Positions 17,279-25,451 of a DNA stretch of 64,000 bases are shown one piece after another (within the stretch, counting starts at the first letter, position 1; every line of letters begins with the position of its first letter). This DNA is from Bradyrhizobium sp. 186. GTDB lineage: Bacteria > Pseudomonadota > Alphaproteobacteria > Rhizobiales > Xanthobacteraceae. The DNA is taken from contig NZ_CP082164.1 of assembly GCF_023101685.1 (NCBI RefSeq), forward strand, positions 744,001-808,000, in the 5' to 3' direction. A model generated the notes under the pieces. That model was not told where the DNA came from, did not search any database, and was given only the letters and a program-made list of their open reading frames with translations. The position numbers and the translations under genes are program-made.

Positions 17279-17598
17279 CAAGCGCCGCCCCTCGTTCGAT
17301 TCGATGCTTTGTGTTCTGGCTGATTGTCCAAATCGGCTTTAGCTGAACCCGAATTCATCTTCAGTCGCACGCCTCGTCCCTGCGAATTGCTGACGGCTCC
17401 TTCGTCGATCATCTCGATCCCGGCGGCGTCGAATGCGGCAATTAACTTGACCAGCGAATCGACATTGCCTCGGACTATCGTATGGCTTGCCTCCATTCGC
17501 TGGATTGTAGGCACGGAGAGTTTGGAGAGTGCTGCTAGCCGGCGCTGATCGATGCCGAGAAGCAGCCTGGCAGCCCGCAATTGAGCTGCCGTGATCAT
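17278..17598 (-). CDS. XRE-type helix-turn-helix regulator (paralogue 2), first gene of the operon
   Basis: A 106-residue protein, MITAAQLRAARLLLGIDQRR, with the recognition region LSVPTIQRMEASHTIVRGNVDS. It matches the regulator at 9199-9519 closely over residues 1-80 (QLRAAR.LL, DQR, LSVPTIQRMEAS, GNVDSL.KL, GRGVRL) and has the same length. Its TGA shares a base with the hyfB-like ATG, so it is translationally tied to the energy-converting complex. An earlier in-frame ATG (17637) is possible, but paralogue 1 supports 17598. It probably autoregulates from the AT-rich DNA just upstream. Confidence 0.87.
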   Translation of the reverse strand: MITAAQLRAARLLLGIDQRRLAALSKLSVPTIQRMEASHTIVRGNVDSLVKLIAAFDAAGIEMIDEGAVSNSQGRGVRLKMNSGSAKADLDNQPEHKASNRTRGGA

Positions 17599-17639
17599 CG
17601 AAATCTGCGTCACCGTCGGGATCCCGGCCAATATCAAAC

Positions 17640-17710
17640 ATGATTTTTGTATCCTAACTAATGATGTAATATTGTCAATAAATGATATCTAGGATATCTA
17701 TTCTAACGGA
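17640..17710. promoter_or_regulatory. AT-rich promoter of the hyf-like operon with twin GATATC dyads
   Basis: This short AT-rich stretch upstream of the XRE gene contains GATATC, TAG, GATATC at 17684-17698. The two six-base palindromes sit in direct and inverted symmetry, a good operator candidate for the XRE protein. I could not assign a clear -35 box. Confidence 0.5.
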
Positions 17711-18045
17711 TGCATTTGAAGCGCTGGGCTGCGGGTTTGCGGGGGCCGGGTATATCGATCACCGCGCGGCTTGAGCGAGACATTCTGCCCGCGCAGCAAA
17801 CGGGCGTGCCCCAGAGTTTCTCAGGGCTGGTTGGAGGGCGAGAGGGTGCCTGCTATTTCGTTCAGACCAAGGCCGCTGATTGCAGGCCTGGGCTCAGATC
17901 AGCAGGAAATACTCTAGCCTTCTCAAAGACCGGTGAACGAGGACCAGATGACGCTTCAAAGGTCACCATCAACGAATGTCGGTATCGGTGGTTGCGCCTC
18001 CCCGCAACCGGCGGCCGTTAAAGCGGATTAGCCGGGACGCTTCTT
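17711..18045. other. Intermodule region with attachment-like repeat, no gene
   Basis: Only weak open frames occur here. The important feature is the 25-nt repeat at 17985-18009, ending in the tRNA-derived CCCCGCAACC. Confidence 0.55.
17985..18009 (+). repeat. Attachment-like 25-nt direct repeat, internal copy
   Basis: The 25 bases start TCGGTGGTTGCGCCT and end CCCCGCAACC. They are identical to 25889-25913. The last 10 bases are also the 3' end of the tRNA, so this looks like a second integration junction between the two modules. Confidence 0.75.
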
Positions 18046-18987
18046 TCATCCTCGATTCGATAACATCCTCTGGAGGATTTCCTCGATCGAATGTGGCGAA
18101 ATGCCTAGCTCGGCAAATCCTGGCATCTCCGGTGATGGCACGGAGTCGATCCGCATCAGCTCCACCTGATTACGAGTAAGGGGTGAACGAGGGAGTATTT
18201 CGGAGGCCGATGCCAGCGCGTGCCAGATGGCAAACGGCATTGGAATCAGGAGAGGCGCGAGGCCAGCTTGATGCGCGATCGCTCTGAGCAGTTGCTCGTA
18301 AGAGTAGGGGGTCGGGCCGCCGAATTCAAAGACCGTCGGGTAAGTCTCGGCTCGCTCCATGATTCGGGCAACCGCCTCCGCAACGTCTTCGACATAGGCC
18401 GGTTGCAATCTGGTCCGGCCGCGGCCGAACATCGGATAGATCGGAAGCCGAAGGAGCTTGAGGATGGTGTTGAGAAACGCGTCGTCCGGTCCGAACATCA
18501 CAGCCGGGCGGACGACAAATGCATCGGCGAATTCCGCGCGGACTGCCTGTTCACCTTCGCCGCGCTTTCGGATGTAGCAGGATGGCGAGGCGGCGTCGGC
18601 ACCGATCCCCGAAACGTGAACAAGCCGTTCGACTCCAGCCCGGTGGGCCTGGGCTGCTACCCGTTGAGCCGACTCGACGTGAACGGAGTGAAAAGTCTCC
18701 AGTCCGCGCTCGCGATAAAGGCTGACCGCGTTTATGACGCCGTAGGCGCCAACCAGCGCATCCGCGACCGATCGCTCGTCGTGAATGTTGGCCTCTACGG
18801 ATTGAAGTTGCGGATTCTCGGGACAAGACTGGCTGTATCCCCCGTCCGGATGCCTTGATGCGATCCGGACGGAAAATTCGCGATGGCGCAGATGGCGAAC
18901 GATGCGGTTGCCGAGAAAGCCCGTTCCGCCGAACACGGTGATGGTGCGACCGCTCGTTGCTGCTTTGGCTAGCGTTCGCGGCTCCAT
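18046..18987 (-). CDS. NDUFA9-like NAD(P)-binding SDR-fold protein
   Basis: A 313-residue atypical short-chain dehydrogenase. The Rossmann motif is VFGGTGFLGNRIVRHL (about 18-33) and the later block is RPAVMFGPDDAFLNTI with VEDVAEAVARIM and FEFGGPTPYSYEQLL. These are hallmarks of the 'complex I NDUFA9 subunit' family found in bacteria; the mitochondrial relative is an assembly or stability subunit of complex I, and a tight NADPH binder. The start overlaps the end of the DUF2189 gene by 19 bases, so it is probably cotranscribed. Its family link to complex I makes a role with the hydrogenase-related complex or the oxidase in the same island attractive but unproven. Confidence 0.82.
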   Translation of the reverse strand: MEPRTLAKAATSGRTITVFGGTGFLGNRIVRHLRHREFSVRIASRHPDGGYSQSCPENPQLQSVEANIHDERSVADALVGAYGVINAVSLYRERGLETFHSVHVESAQRVAAQAHRAGVERLVHVSGIGADAASPSCYIRKRGEGEQAVRAEFADAFVVRPAVMFGPDDAFLNTILKLLRLPIYPMFGRGRTRLQPAYVEDVAEAVARIMERAETYPTVFEFGGPTPYSYEQLLRAIAHQAGLAPLLIPMPFAIWHALASASEILPRSPLTRNQVELMRIDSVPSPEMPGFAELGISPHSIEEILQRMLSNRG

Positions 18988-19865
18988 GGGAAGAGTGAGG
19001 CCGGGAAATCCGCCGCATAGCGGTGACCTATCGGTGGGCGGGGCTGTTCTTCCGGTGGATTCGGGTCAGGCTCGACCACCTTCCGATAAAGATGCCAGGT
19101 GGCATGACCGAGCACCGGCAGCACGACGGCAAGACCGACGAAGAACGGTAGCGAACCGATCGCCAGCAGTGCCGCAACAACCAGACCCCATACCGCCATC
19201 GGAACTGGATTCTCCCTCACGGCCCGCAGCGACGTCCGGATTGCGTCGATCGCAGTCGCGTGCCGGTCGAGCATCAGCGGAAACGACACTACACTGACGC
19301 ACAGGGCCGCGACGGCGAACAGGAAGCCAACGCCGCAGCCGACGATGATGAGCGACCATCCTTCCGGCGTCGTCAAAACACGCGTTGCGAAGTCAGGGAT
19401 GCTTGCAGCAGGGGCGTGGCCGAAAGTTGCAATGTAGATCGCGTCCGCGGCGGCGATCCAGACCCCGAACAGAACCAGCAAGAGGATGCCGAGTTCGAGC
19501 ATGGCGCCGAAGGACGGTGCGCGCAACACGTGCATGGCATCCCATGCTGCTGCTTCCTCTCCGCGCTCGCGGCGCCGGCTGAGTTCGTAGAGGCCGAGCG
19601 CGGCGAAAGGACCGATCAAGGTAAAGCCGGCGGCGAGCGGAAAGAGCAGCGGCAGCACCGAATAGCCGATCACAAGTCTGAACAGGACAAGTCCGAGGAC
19701 GGGATAAATCACGCACAGGACGACGGCGTGAGTTGGGATGGCCTTGAAGTCTTCCCAGCCCAGGCGCAACGCGTTGCCCAGGTCGGAAAGGCTGATCTTG
19801 CGAACGACAAAGGCGGTAGAGACGCCAAATACGTCTAGTTTGGGTCTTGCGAATACTGTGGCCAT
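18969..19865 (-). CDS. DUF2189 membrane protein
   Basis: A 298-residue protein with six or so hydrophobic segments, starting MATVFARPKLDVFGVSTAFV. The first segment RLGWEDFKAIPTHAVVLCVIYPVLGLVLF and the second part with FPLMLDRHATAIDAIRTSLRAVRENP match DUF2189. The ATG at 19865 has an AAGGAG site nine bases upstream; an upstream in-frame start would add about 32 residues without support. It is cotranscribed with the NDUFA9-like gene and divergent from the oxidase operon. Function unknown; several DUF2189 genes sit beside respiratory oxidase genes in alphaproteobacteria. Confidence 0.8.
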   Translation of the reverse strand: MATVFARPKLDVFGVSTAFVVRKISLSDLGNALRLGWEDFKAIPTHAVVLCVIYPVLGLVLFRLVIGYSVLPLLFPLAAGFTLIGPFAALGLYELSRRRERGEEAAAWDAMHVLRAPSFGAMLELGILLLVLFGVWIAAADAIYIATFGHAPAASIPDFATRVLTTPEGWSLIIVGCGVGFLFAVAALCVSVVSFPLMLDRHATAIDAIRTSLRAVRENPVPMAVWGLVVAALLAIGSLPFFVGLAVVLPVLGHATWHLYRKVVEPDPNPPEEQPRPPIGHRYAADFPASLFPWSRER

Positions 19866-20420
19866 GGCTCCGGTCTCCTTGCTTGTGACCGCAGGGGAAC
19901 GGAGCGCACCCAAAACGCACGCATCCGCCTCATCCGCGAAAATCGCGATCGACCCCGGCAAATCAGGTTCAACAAGAAGAAGCTTTGCCGGACGACACTT
20001 GTCGCGACCGGTACAGTGAAATTAGTCCGATACACGATAGAAGCAAGATATAGCGCTCGCGGTTGGGTGATTTGTGCATCTGCACACATCGATTATTGCG
20101 CTGCATCACCAAACGCCCGGTGCCAATGGATGCTCATCGGATTGCGCGTCAGACTCGCGAAACCAGGGCGTGACATGGCCGTTTATTGAGCTATTGACGG
20201 TAGGCTCAGCGGGGGCCATCTTAAAGTTCTGAACGTCCCAAGCTCCCGTGAAATGAGCGGTCGTGGCGTGCAGTTCGTGTCAACCCTTTACGTCGCGACC
20301 GGTCGAATGGGCGAGGCAAGCGGCACGATGATGGCGAAGATGAAATTCGCCATCGCGACAGACGTGAGCTCCGCCCTTTAACTCGTATCCGCAGCCTTTG
20401 GTGGCAAGGATGCATAAAGG
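19866..20420. promoter_or_regulatory. Divergent promoter region upstream of the oxidase operon
   Basis: About 550 bases without a supported gene. A perfect dyad, TGTGCA, TC, TGCACA, lies at 20073-20086, flanked by GGTGAT and ATCACC. It is a candidate operator, possibly controlling both directions. No FNR/FixK-type TTGAT-N4-ATCAA box is seen. Confidence 0.45.
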
Positions 20421-21254
20421 ATGACTGTAGCGATCATACTGCTTTTGGTAGCGATCGCCTCGGTGCTGTTTCACATTTTCAGCCCGTGGTGGTGGACCCC
20501 GCTCGCCTCAAACTGGCGCTACATCGACGACACGATCACCCTGACATTCTGGATCACCGGGGCGGTTTTCTTCGCGGTCGTCGCATTCATGGCCTATTGC
20601 GTCTTCCGCTTTCGACACACGGAGGGAAGGCGGGCAGACTACAATCCCGAAAACAAGAAGCTCGAATGGTGGCTCAGCGTGGGGACTGCAATCGGCGTCG
20701 CAGCCATGCTGGCACCCGGCCTGGTTGTCTGGCACCAGTTCGTCACTGTTCCGGCCGATGCGACCGAGGTCGAGGTCATGGGACAGCAGTGGCAATGGAG
20801 CTATCGGCTCCCCGGAAAGGATGGCCGGCTCGGGACTTCCGATGCCCGCAATGTCGGTTCCGACAATCCCATGGGGTTGAGTCCCGACGATCCCGCCGGA
20901 CAAGACGATGTCGTCATTCAAAATGACGATTTGCACCTGCCGCTTGGGAAACCGGTGAAGCTATTGCTCCGCTCGATTGACGTCCTGCATGATTTCTATG
21001 TGCCGGAGTTTCGGGCGAAGATGGATATGATACCGGGCTCGGTCACATATTACTGGTTCACGCCCACGCGCACCGGAACATTCGAAGTTCTCTGCGCGGA
21101 ACTCTGCGGTGCCGCGCACGCGCAGATGCGGAGCAAGGTCATCGTAGACGAAGAGAAAGACTATCACGCGTGGCTGGAGAAGCAGCGGACGTTCGCCGAG
21201 TTGTCACAGCAGCGCAACGTCGCGAAAGCGGCGTACAAGTCAGGAAGCGAATGA
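20421..21254 (+). CDS. coxB: Cytochrome c oxidase subunit II (CuA protein)
   Basis: A 277-residue subunit II. It has two membrane helices in the first 105 residues, followed by a periplasmic cupredoxin domain. The CuA ligands are all present: the His in SIDVLHDFYVPEF and CAELCGAAHAQM (C-x3-C-x3-H-x3-M). The EVEVMGQQWQWSYRLPG stretch is the usual electron-entry region. No haem c motif (CxxCH) is present, so this form takes electrons from a separate cytochrome c. A hydrophobic start rather than a classical lipoprotein signal is visible. First gene of a II-I-III-III-IV operon, the same gene order as the alternative coxMNOP cluster described in Bradyrhizobium japonicum. Confidence 0.92.
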   Translation: MTVAIILLLVAIASVLFHIFSPWWWTPLASNWRYIDDTITLTFWITGAVFFAVVAFMAYCVFRFRHTEGRRADYNPENKKLEWWLSVGTAIGVAAMLAPGLVVWHQFVTVPADATEVEVMGQQWQWSYRLPGKDGRLGTSDARNVGSDNPMGLSPDDPAGQDDVVIQNDDLHLPLGKPVKLLLRSIDVLHDFYVPEFRAKMDMIPGSVTYYWFTPTRTGTFEVLCAELCGAAHAQMRSKVIVDEEKDYHAWLEKQRTFAELSQQRNVAKAAYKSGSE

Positions 21255-21329
21255 AAATATCGGCGAGGAGCGCTGCATAGCAGACGGCGAACTCTTCGCT
21301 GAAGAGAGAGAGACCAAGGAGGAATTCCG

Positions 21330-23105
21330 ATGGTCGATGTCCCGTTTGACACCGTCGCAGGCGTCCCGCCCGCCGAAGTGGGCGAGGTCGAGCTTTATCA
21401 TCCGAGAAGCTGGTGGACGAGGTACGTCTTTTCGCAGGACGCCAAGGTCATCGCCATCCAGTACTCGATCACGGCGATGTCCATTGGAATGGTTGCGCTG
21501 GTGCTGTCATGGCTGATGCGGCTGCAACTCGGATTTCCCGGCACGTTTTCGTTCATCGATCCGAACCAGTATCTCCAGTTCATCACCATGCACGGCATGA
21601 TCATGGTGATCTATCTTCTCACCGCGCTGTTTCTAGGCGGCTTCGGCAACTACCTTATCCCGCTGATGGTCGGCGCCCGGGACATGGTGTTCCCCTATGT
21701 GAACATGCTGAGCTACTGGGTCTACCTGCTCGCGGTCGTGGTGCTGGCCTCGACCTTTTTCGTGCCCGGCGGGCCCACCGGCGCCGGCTGGACGCTGTAC
21801 CCGCCGCAAGCGATTCTCTCCGGTACTCCCGGGCAGGATTGGGGCATCGTGCTCATGCTGGCCTCCCTGATCCTGTTCATAATCGGCTTCACCATGGGCG
21901 GGCTGAATTACGTGGTGACGGTGCTGCAGGCGCGCACACGCGGCATGACGTTGATGCGTTTGCCCTTGACGGTGTGGGGCATCTTCACGGCCACCGTCAT
22001 GGCGCTGCTGGCCTTCCCGGCGCTGCTCGTCGCCTCGGTGATGTTGCTGCTCGACCGCCTGCTGGGAACCAGCTTCTTCATGCCCACGCTGGTCGAGATG
22101 GGCACGTTGACGAAATATGGCGGCGGCAGCCCGATCCTGTTCCAGCACCTGTTCTGGTTCTTCGGACATCCAGAAGTCTACATCGTGGCGTTGCCGGCCT
22201 TCGGCATCATTTCCGATCTGATCAGCGTCCACGCGCGGAAGAACATCTTCGGCTATCGCATGATGGTCTGGGCGATCGTGGCAATCGGCGCCCTCAGCTT
22301 CGTCGTATGGGCGCACCACATGTATGTGAGCGGCATGCACCCGTATTTCGGGTTCTTCTTCGCCACCACGACGCTCATCATCGCCATCCCGACCGCGATC
22401 AAGGTTTACAACTGGGTGCTGACCCTTTGGCGAGGCGACATTCATCTCACCATCCCGATGCTGTTCGCGTTGGCGTTCATCATCACCTTCGTAAACGGCG
22501 GCCTGACCGGTCTGTTTCTCGGCAACGTGGTCGTAGACGTTCCGTTGTCGGACACGATGTTCGTTGTCGCCCATTTTCACATGGTGATGGGTATTGCGCC
22601 GATCATGGCCGTGTTCGGCGGACTCTATCATTGGTACCCGAAAGTCACCGGACGAATGCTCAATGAGGCGCTTGGACGATTCCACTTCTGGGTCTCGTTC
22701 CTCGGAGCCTACGCGATTTTCTTCCCCATGCACTATCTGGGTCTGTTGGGGATGCCCCGCCGCTATCATGACATCGGCGAAACGGCCTTCGTTCCGGCAT
22801 CCGCCCATGACCTCAATGCGTTCATGAGCGTGGCGGCCCTGATCGTCGGCTTCGCCCAGCTCGTGTTCCTGTTCAATCTGATCTGGAGCCTGTTCAAAGG
22901 AAAAGAGGCCGGTGGCAATCCCTGGGGAGCCGCGTCGCTGGAATGGCAAACGCCAGAGACCCCGCCGGGGCATGGCAATTGGGGCAAGGATCTTCCGATC
23001 GTCTATCGCTGGGCCTACGATTACAGCGTCCCCGGCGCCGCCACGGATTTCGTGCCGCAAAATGAACCGCCGGCTGGATTGTCGGCGCGCGGGTCGCACC
23101 CATGA
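21330..23105 (+). CDS. ctaD: Haem-copper oxidase subunit I
   Basis: A 591-residue subunit I with about 12 membrane helices. The haem a ligands are in TMHGMIMVIY and HFHMVMG, CuB ligands are in FFGHPEVYIV and WAHHMYVSG, and Tyr of HPEVY supplies the cross-linked tyrosine. The glutamate of HPEVY and aspartate of GARDMVFPYVN mark the D-channel, so it is A1-type and likely proton-pumping. The start at 21330 has an AAGGAGG site. It follows subunit II by 75 bases and overlaps the first subunit III start by four bases (ATGA at 23102-23105). Confidence 0.94.
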   Translation: MVDVPFDTVAGVPPAEVGEVELYHPRSWWTRYVFSQDAKVIAIQYSITAMSIGMVALVLSWLMRLQLGFPGTFSFIDPNQYLQFITMHGMIMVIYLLTALFLGGFGNYLIPLMVGARDMVFPYVNMLSYWVYLLAVVVLASTFFVPGGPTGAGWTLYPPQAILSGTPGQDWGIVLMLASLILFIIGFTMGGLNYVVTVLQARTRGMTLMRLPLTVWGIFTATVMALLAFPALLVASVMLLLDRLLGTSFFMPTLVEMGTLTKYGGGSPILFQHLFWFFGHPEVYIVALPAFGIISDLISVHARKNIFGYRMMVWAIVAIGALSFVVWAHHMYVSGMHPYFGFFFATTTLIIAIPTAIKVYNWVLTLWRGDIHLTIPMLFALAFIITFVNGGLTGLFLGNVVVDVPLSDTMFVVAHFHMVMGIAPIMAVFGGLYHWYPKVTGRMLNEALGRFHFWVSFLGAYAIFFPMHYLGLLGMPRRYHDIGETAFVPASAHDLNAFMSVAALIVGFAQLVFLFNLIWSLFKGKEAGGNPWGAASLEWQTPETPPGHGNWGKDLPIVYRWAYDYSVPGAATDFVPQNEPPAGLSARGSHP

Positions 23106-23806
23106 GCGCCATCATTCTGTTCATGGCCGGAATAGCCGCAATTGCGGGCTGGTGGCTCTCACAGCAGCGGCTGACAGCCAAGCCCTGGCTGGAGGAAGGG
23201 CTGATCGTTGATCTTCGCGAACAGAGTACGTCGTCCCTGCCGCCGGCGAAAATCGGGTTGGGCGTGTTTCTTGCGGTCGTCGGTTCGTTGTTCGCACTCT
23301 TCATCAGCGCTTACTCCATGCGCATGAACCTGGTGGACTGGCGGACGCTGCCGGTGCCAGCGCTGTTGTGGTTCAACACCGGCGTCCTGGTCTTGAGCAG
23401 TGTGGCACTGCAATGGGCGTATATGGCCGCGCGCCGCGACGACATCGACGGCATAAGCGTCGGCCTGTGCGCCGGTGGAGCATCCGCCATTATATTCCTT
23501 GTCGGGCAACTGCTGGCGTGGCGCCAGCTGAGTGGTGCCGGGTACTTCCTGGCGTCCAATCCAGCCAATTCGTTCTTCTACCTGATCACCGCGGTGCACG
23601 GGCTACATCTGATGGGCGGCCTGGTGGCCTTGGGCAGAACGACGGCCAAGGTATTGCATGGCGCCGAGGCGAGCCAAATTCGCCTGAGCGTGGAACTCTG
23701 CGCCATCTACTGGCACTTCCTGCTGTTGGTCTGGCTGGTCCTGCTCGGCCTGCTGACGGGCTGGACAGACAATTTCGTCGACATCTGTCGCCAGTTGCTG
23801 AGCTAG
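23102..23806 (+). CDS. Cytochrome c oxidase subunit III (copy 1)
   Basis: A 234-residue membrane protein with seven hydrophobic segments. The stretch NPANSFFYLITAVHGLHLMGGLVALGR and the later CAIYWHFLLLVWLVLLGLL are subunit III signatures. It starts four bases inside the subunit I stop, so it is coupled. The next gene encodes another subunit III. It may be a split or diverged version; copy 1 has a long, unusually hydrophilic N-terminus compared with the canonical protein. Confidence 0.85.
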   Translation: MSAIILFMAGIAAIAGWWLSQQRLTAKPWLEEGLIVDLREQSTSSLPPAKIGLGVFLAVVGSLFALFISAYSMRMNLVDWRTLPVPALLWFNTGVLVLSSVALQWAYMAARRDDIDGISVGLCAGGASAIIFLVGQLLAWRQLSGAGYFLASNPANSFFYLITAVHGLHLMGGLVALGRTTAKVLHGAEASQIRLSVELCAIYWHFLLLVWLVLLGLLTGWTDNFVDICRQLLS

Positions 23807-23822
23807 GGAAGGCAAGGACCAG

Positions 23823-24545
23823 ATGGCAGAAACGACGCTGATAAACAACGTAGAGCCGCCGGCGCGGCCTGCAGGTTGGCGAGGCATCGCCGCCGATTGG
23901 TCCTCGGATCAGCGCGCCTTCAAGAACGTTTCCTGGGGGAAGGCCATGATGTGGATCTTCCTTCTCAGCGACACCTTCATCTTCAGTTGTTTTCTGCTGG
24001 CGTACATGACGGCGCGAATGTCCACGACCGTGCCGTGGCCCAATCCCAGCGAGGTCTTCGCCCTTACGATCGGGGACAAGAAAATCCCGCTCATCCTGAT
24101 CGCTATCATGACCTTCATCTTGATCAGCAGCAGCGGCACGATGGCGATGGCCGTCAACTTCGGTTATCGCCGCGATCGCGTGAAGACTGCAGCCCTGATG
24201 TTGGCCACTGCGGCATTCGGCGCAACGTTCGTCGGAATGCAAGCATTCGAATGGACCAAGCTGATCATGGAAGGCGTCCGGCCCTGGGGCAACCCCTGGG
24301 GTGCGGCGCAGTTTGGTTCAAGCTTTTTCATGATCACCGGCTTCCACGGCACTCACGTGACGATCGGCGTGATTTTCCTGATCGCCATTGCGCGAAAGGT
24401 CTGGCGGGGAGACTTCGATGTCGAGAGGCGCGGTTTTTTCACAAGTCGGAAAGGGCATTACGAGATCGTCGAGATCACCGGCCTGTACTGGCACTTCGTC
24501 GATCTCGTGTGGGTGTTCATCTTTGCGCTTTTTTATCTCTGGTGA
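23823..24545 (+). CDS. ctaE: Cytochrome c oxidase subunit III (copy 2)
   Basis: A 240-residue protein of the same family. FGSSFFMITGFHGTHVTIGVIFLIAI and the C-terminal ITGLYWHFVDLVWVFIFALFYLW are textbook subunit III motifs, and it has the charged HYEIVEITGLY segment just before them. It starts 16 bases after copy 1. Two subunit III genes in a row occur in alternative oxidase clusters such as coxMNOP, where they are thought to belong to the same enzyme, perhaps with different roles in stability or proton uptake. Confidence 0.9.
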   Translation: MAETTLINNVEPPARPAGWRGIAADWSSDQRAFKNVSWGKAMMWIFLLSDTFIFSCFLLAYMTARMSTTVPWPNPSEVFALTIGDKKIPLILIAIMTFILISSSGTMAMAVNFGYRRDRVKTAALMLATAAFGATFVGMQAFEWTKLIMEGVRPWGNPWGAAQFGSSFFMITGFHGTHVTIGVIFLIAIARKVWRGDFDVERRGFFTSRKGHYEIVEITGLYWHFVDLVWVFIFALFYLW

Positions 24546-24554
24546 GGTCGCAGC

Positions 24555-24956
24555 ATGACAAACGTCGCGGTACATCTGGAAGCGCAGCAACACTCGCTGC
24601 AAGCCCACGTGCATGACGCACTCGCATCAGGAACCACACACACAAAGGGCCAGCAGCATCCGATCAAGCTTTATCTCGTGGTCTGGGGATGGTTGTTCGT
24701 TCTCAGCACCTGCTCCTATCTCGTCGACTATTTTGGCCTCCATGGCCATCTCCGATGGTCGCTGATCCTGCTGTTCATGGTGTTGAAGGCTGGCCTGATC
24801 GTTGCGGTCTTCATGCACATGGCCTGGGAGCGGCTGGCTTTGGCCTACGCGATCCTGCTGCCGCCGGTCCTGGTGTTGGTATTCGTGGCGATCATGGTGT
24901 TCGAAGCCGACTACACGCATCTGCTCCGGGTCATGTTTTTTGCCCCGACGGCGTAG
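24555..24956 (+). CDS. Cytochrome c oxidase subunit IV (COX4_pro)
   Basis: A 133-residue protein with a soluble N-terminus of about 40 residues and three membrane segments: LYLVVWGWLFVLSTCSYLVDYF, SLILLFMVLKAGLIVAVFMHM and LAYAILLPPVLVLVFVAIMV. The KAGLIVAVFMHMAWERL motif is the standard bacterial subunit IV region. It starts nine bases after the second subunit III, the last structural gene of the oxidase operon. Confidence 0.88.
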   Translation: MTNVAVHLEAQQHSLQAHVHDALASGTTHTKGQQHPIKLYLVVWGWLFVLSTCSYLVDYFGLHGHLRWSLILLFMVLKAGLIVAVFMHMAWERLALAYAILLPPVLVLVFVAIMVFEADYTHLLRVMFFAPTA

Positions 24957-24989
24957 TTACCATTGCTTCGTACCAGGAGGAGGACGGTT

Positions 24990-25283
24990 ATGACCACCTA
25001 CGTCATGCTTGCAAATTGGACCGAGCAAGGCATCCTGAAGGCGAAGGACTCGCCACGCCGTCTGGACGCTGCGAAGAAAGCTCTCACGGATATGAGCGGC
25101 GAGATCAAATCCTTCTACCTGACCTTGGGTGACTTTGACATGGTCGTGATCTTCGAAGCTCCGGACGACGCTGTTGCGGCGCGCTTTAGCCTGCAACTGG
25201 GGATGCAGGGAAACGTCCGGACGCGCACGTTGAAGGCGTTTCCCGAAGCCGCCTATCGGGAAATCATCAACTCGCTGGGCTAG
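24990..25283 (+). CDS. GYD domain-containing protein
   Basis: A 97-residue protein, MTTYVMLANWTEQGILKAKD, with the ferredoxin-like GYD-family pattern: YLTLGDFDMVVIFEAPDD and ALKAFPEAAY. An AGGAGGAGG site precedes the ATG, which is better than the upstream alternative. It is downstream of the oxidase operon by 33 bases and may be cotranscribed. The role of GYD proteins is not settled. Its stop codon falls at the edge of a dispersed repeat (25282-25384). Confidence 0.85.
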   Translation: MTTYVMLANWTEQGILKAKDSPRRLDAAKKALTDMSGEIKSFYLTLGDFDMVVIFEAPDDAVAARFSLQLGMQGNVRTRTLKAFPEAAYREIINSLG

Positions 25284-25384
25284 AGCATGATCCGAAAAAG
25301 TGCGAAGCGGTTTTCCGAAAAGATCATGCTCAAACAACAACCTGAAGCGCGATGATGATTCATCATCATCTCATCGCGCTTTAG
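25282..25384 (+). repeat. 103-nt dispersed repeat, copy 1
   Basis: The segment begins AGAGCATGATCCGAAAAAGT and ends with ATCGCGCTTTAG. A near-identical copy lies at 25780-25882 in the same orientation, and a related copy in the opposite orientation at 58654-58738. It contains a long hairpin (GCATGATC...GATCATGC) and an AAGCGCGATGATGA...TCATCGCGCTT stem. Confidence 0.85.
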
Positions 25385-25451
25385 TCGACTCGGGGACGGT
25401 GCCGACCGGAAGAAGTTCGCGGGGGACGGCGTAAGGCGTGGAGGTTTGTGG

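Noticed and set aside
17710..18021. 103-codon frame between the two island modules
   Set aside because: No conserved pattern or ribosome binding site, and it contains the attachment-like repeat.
21633..23099. 488-codon frame opposite oxidase subunit I
   Set aside because: Histidine/arginine/glutamate-rich shadow of a strongly conserved oxidase gene.
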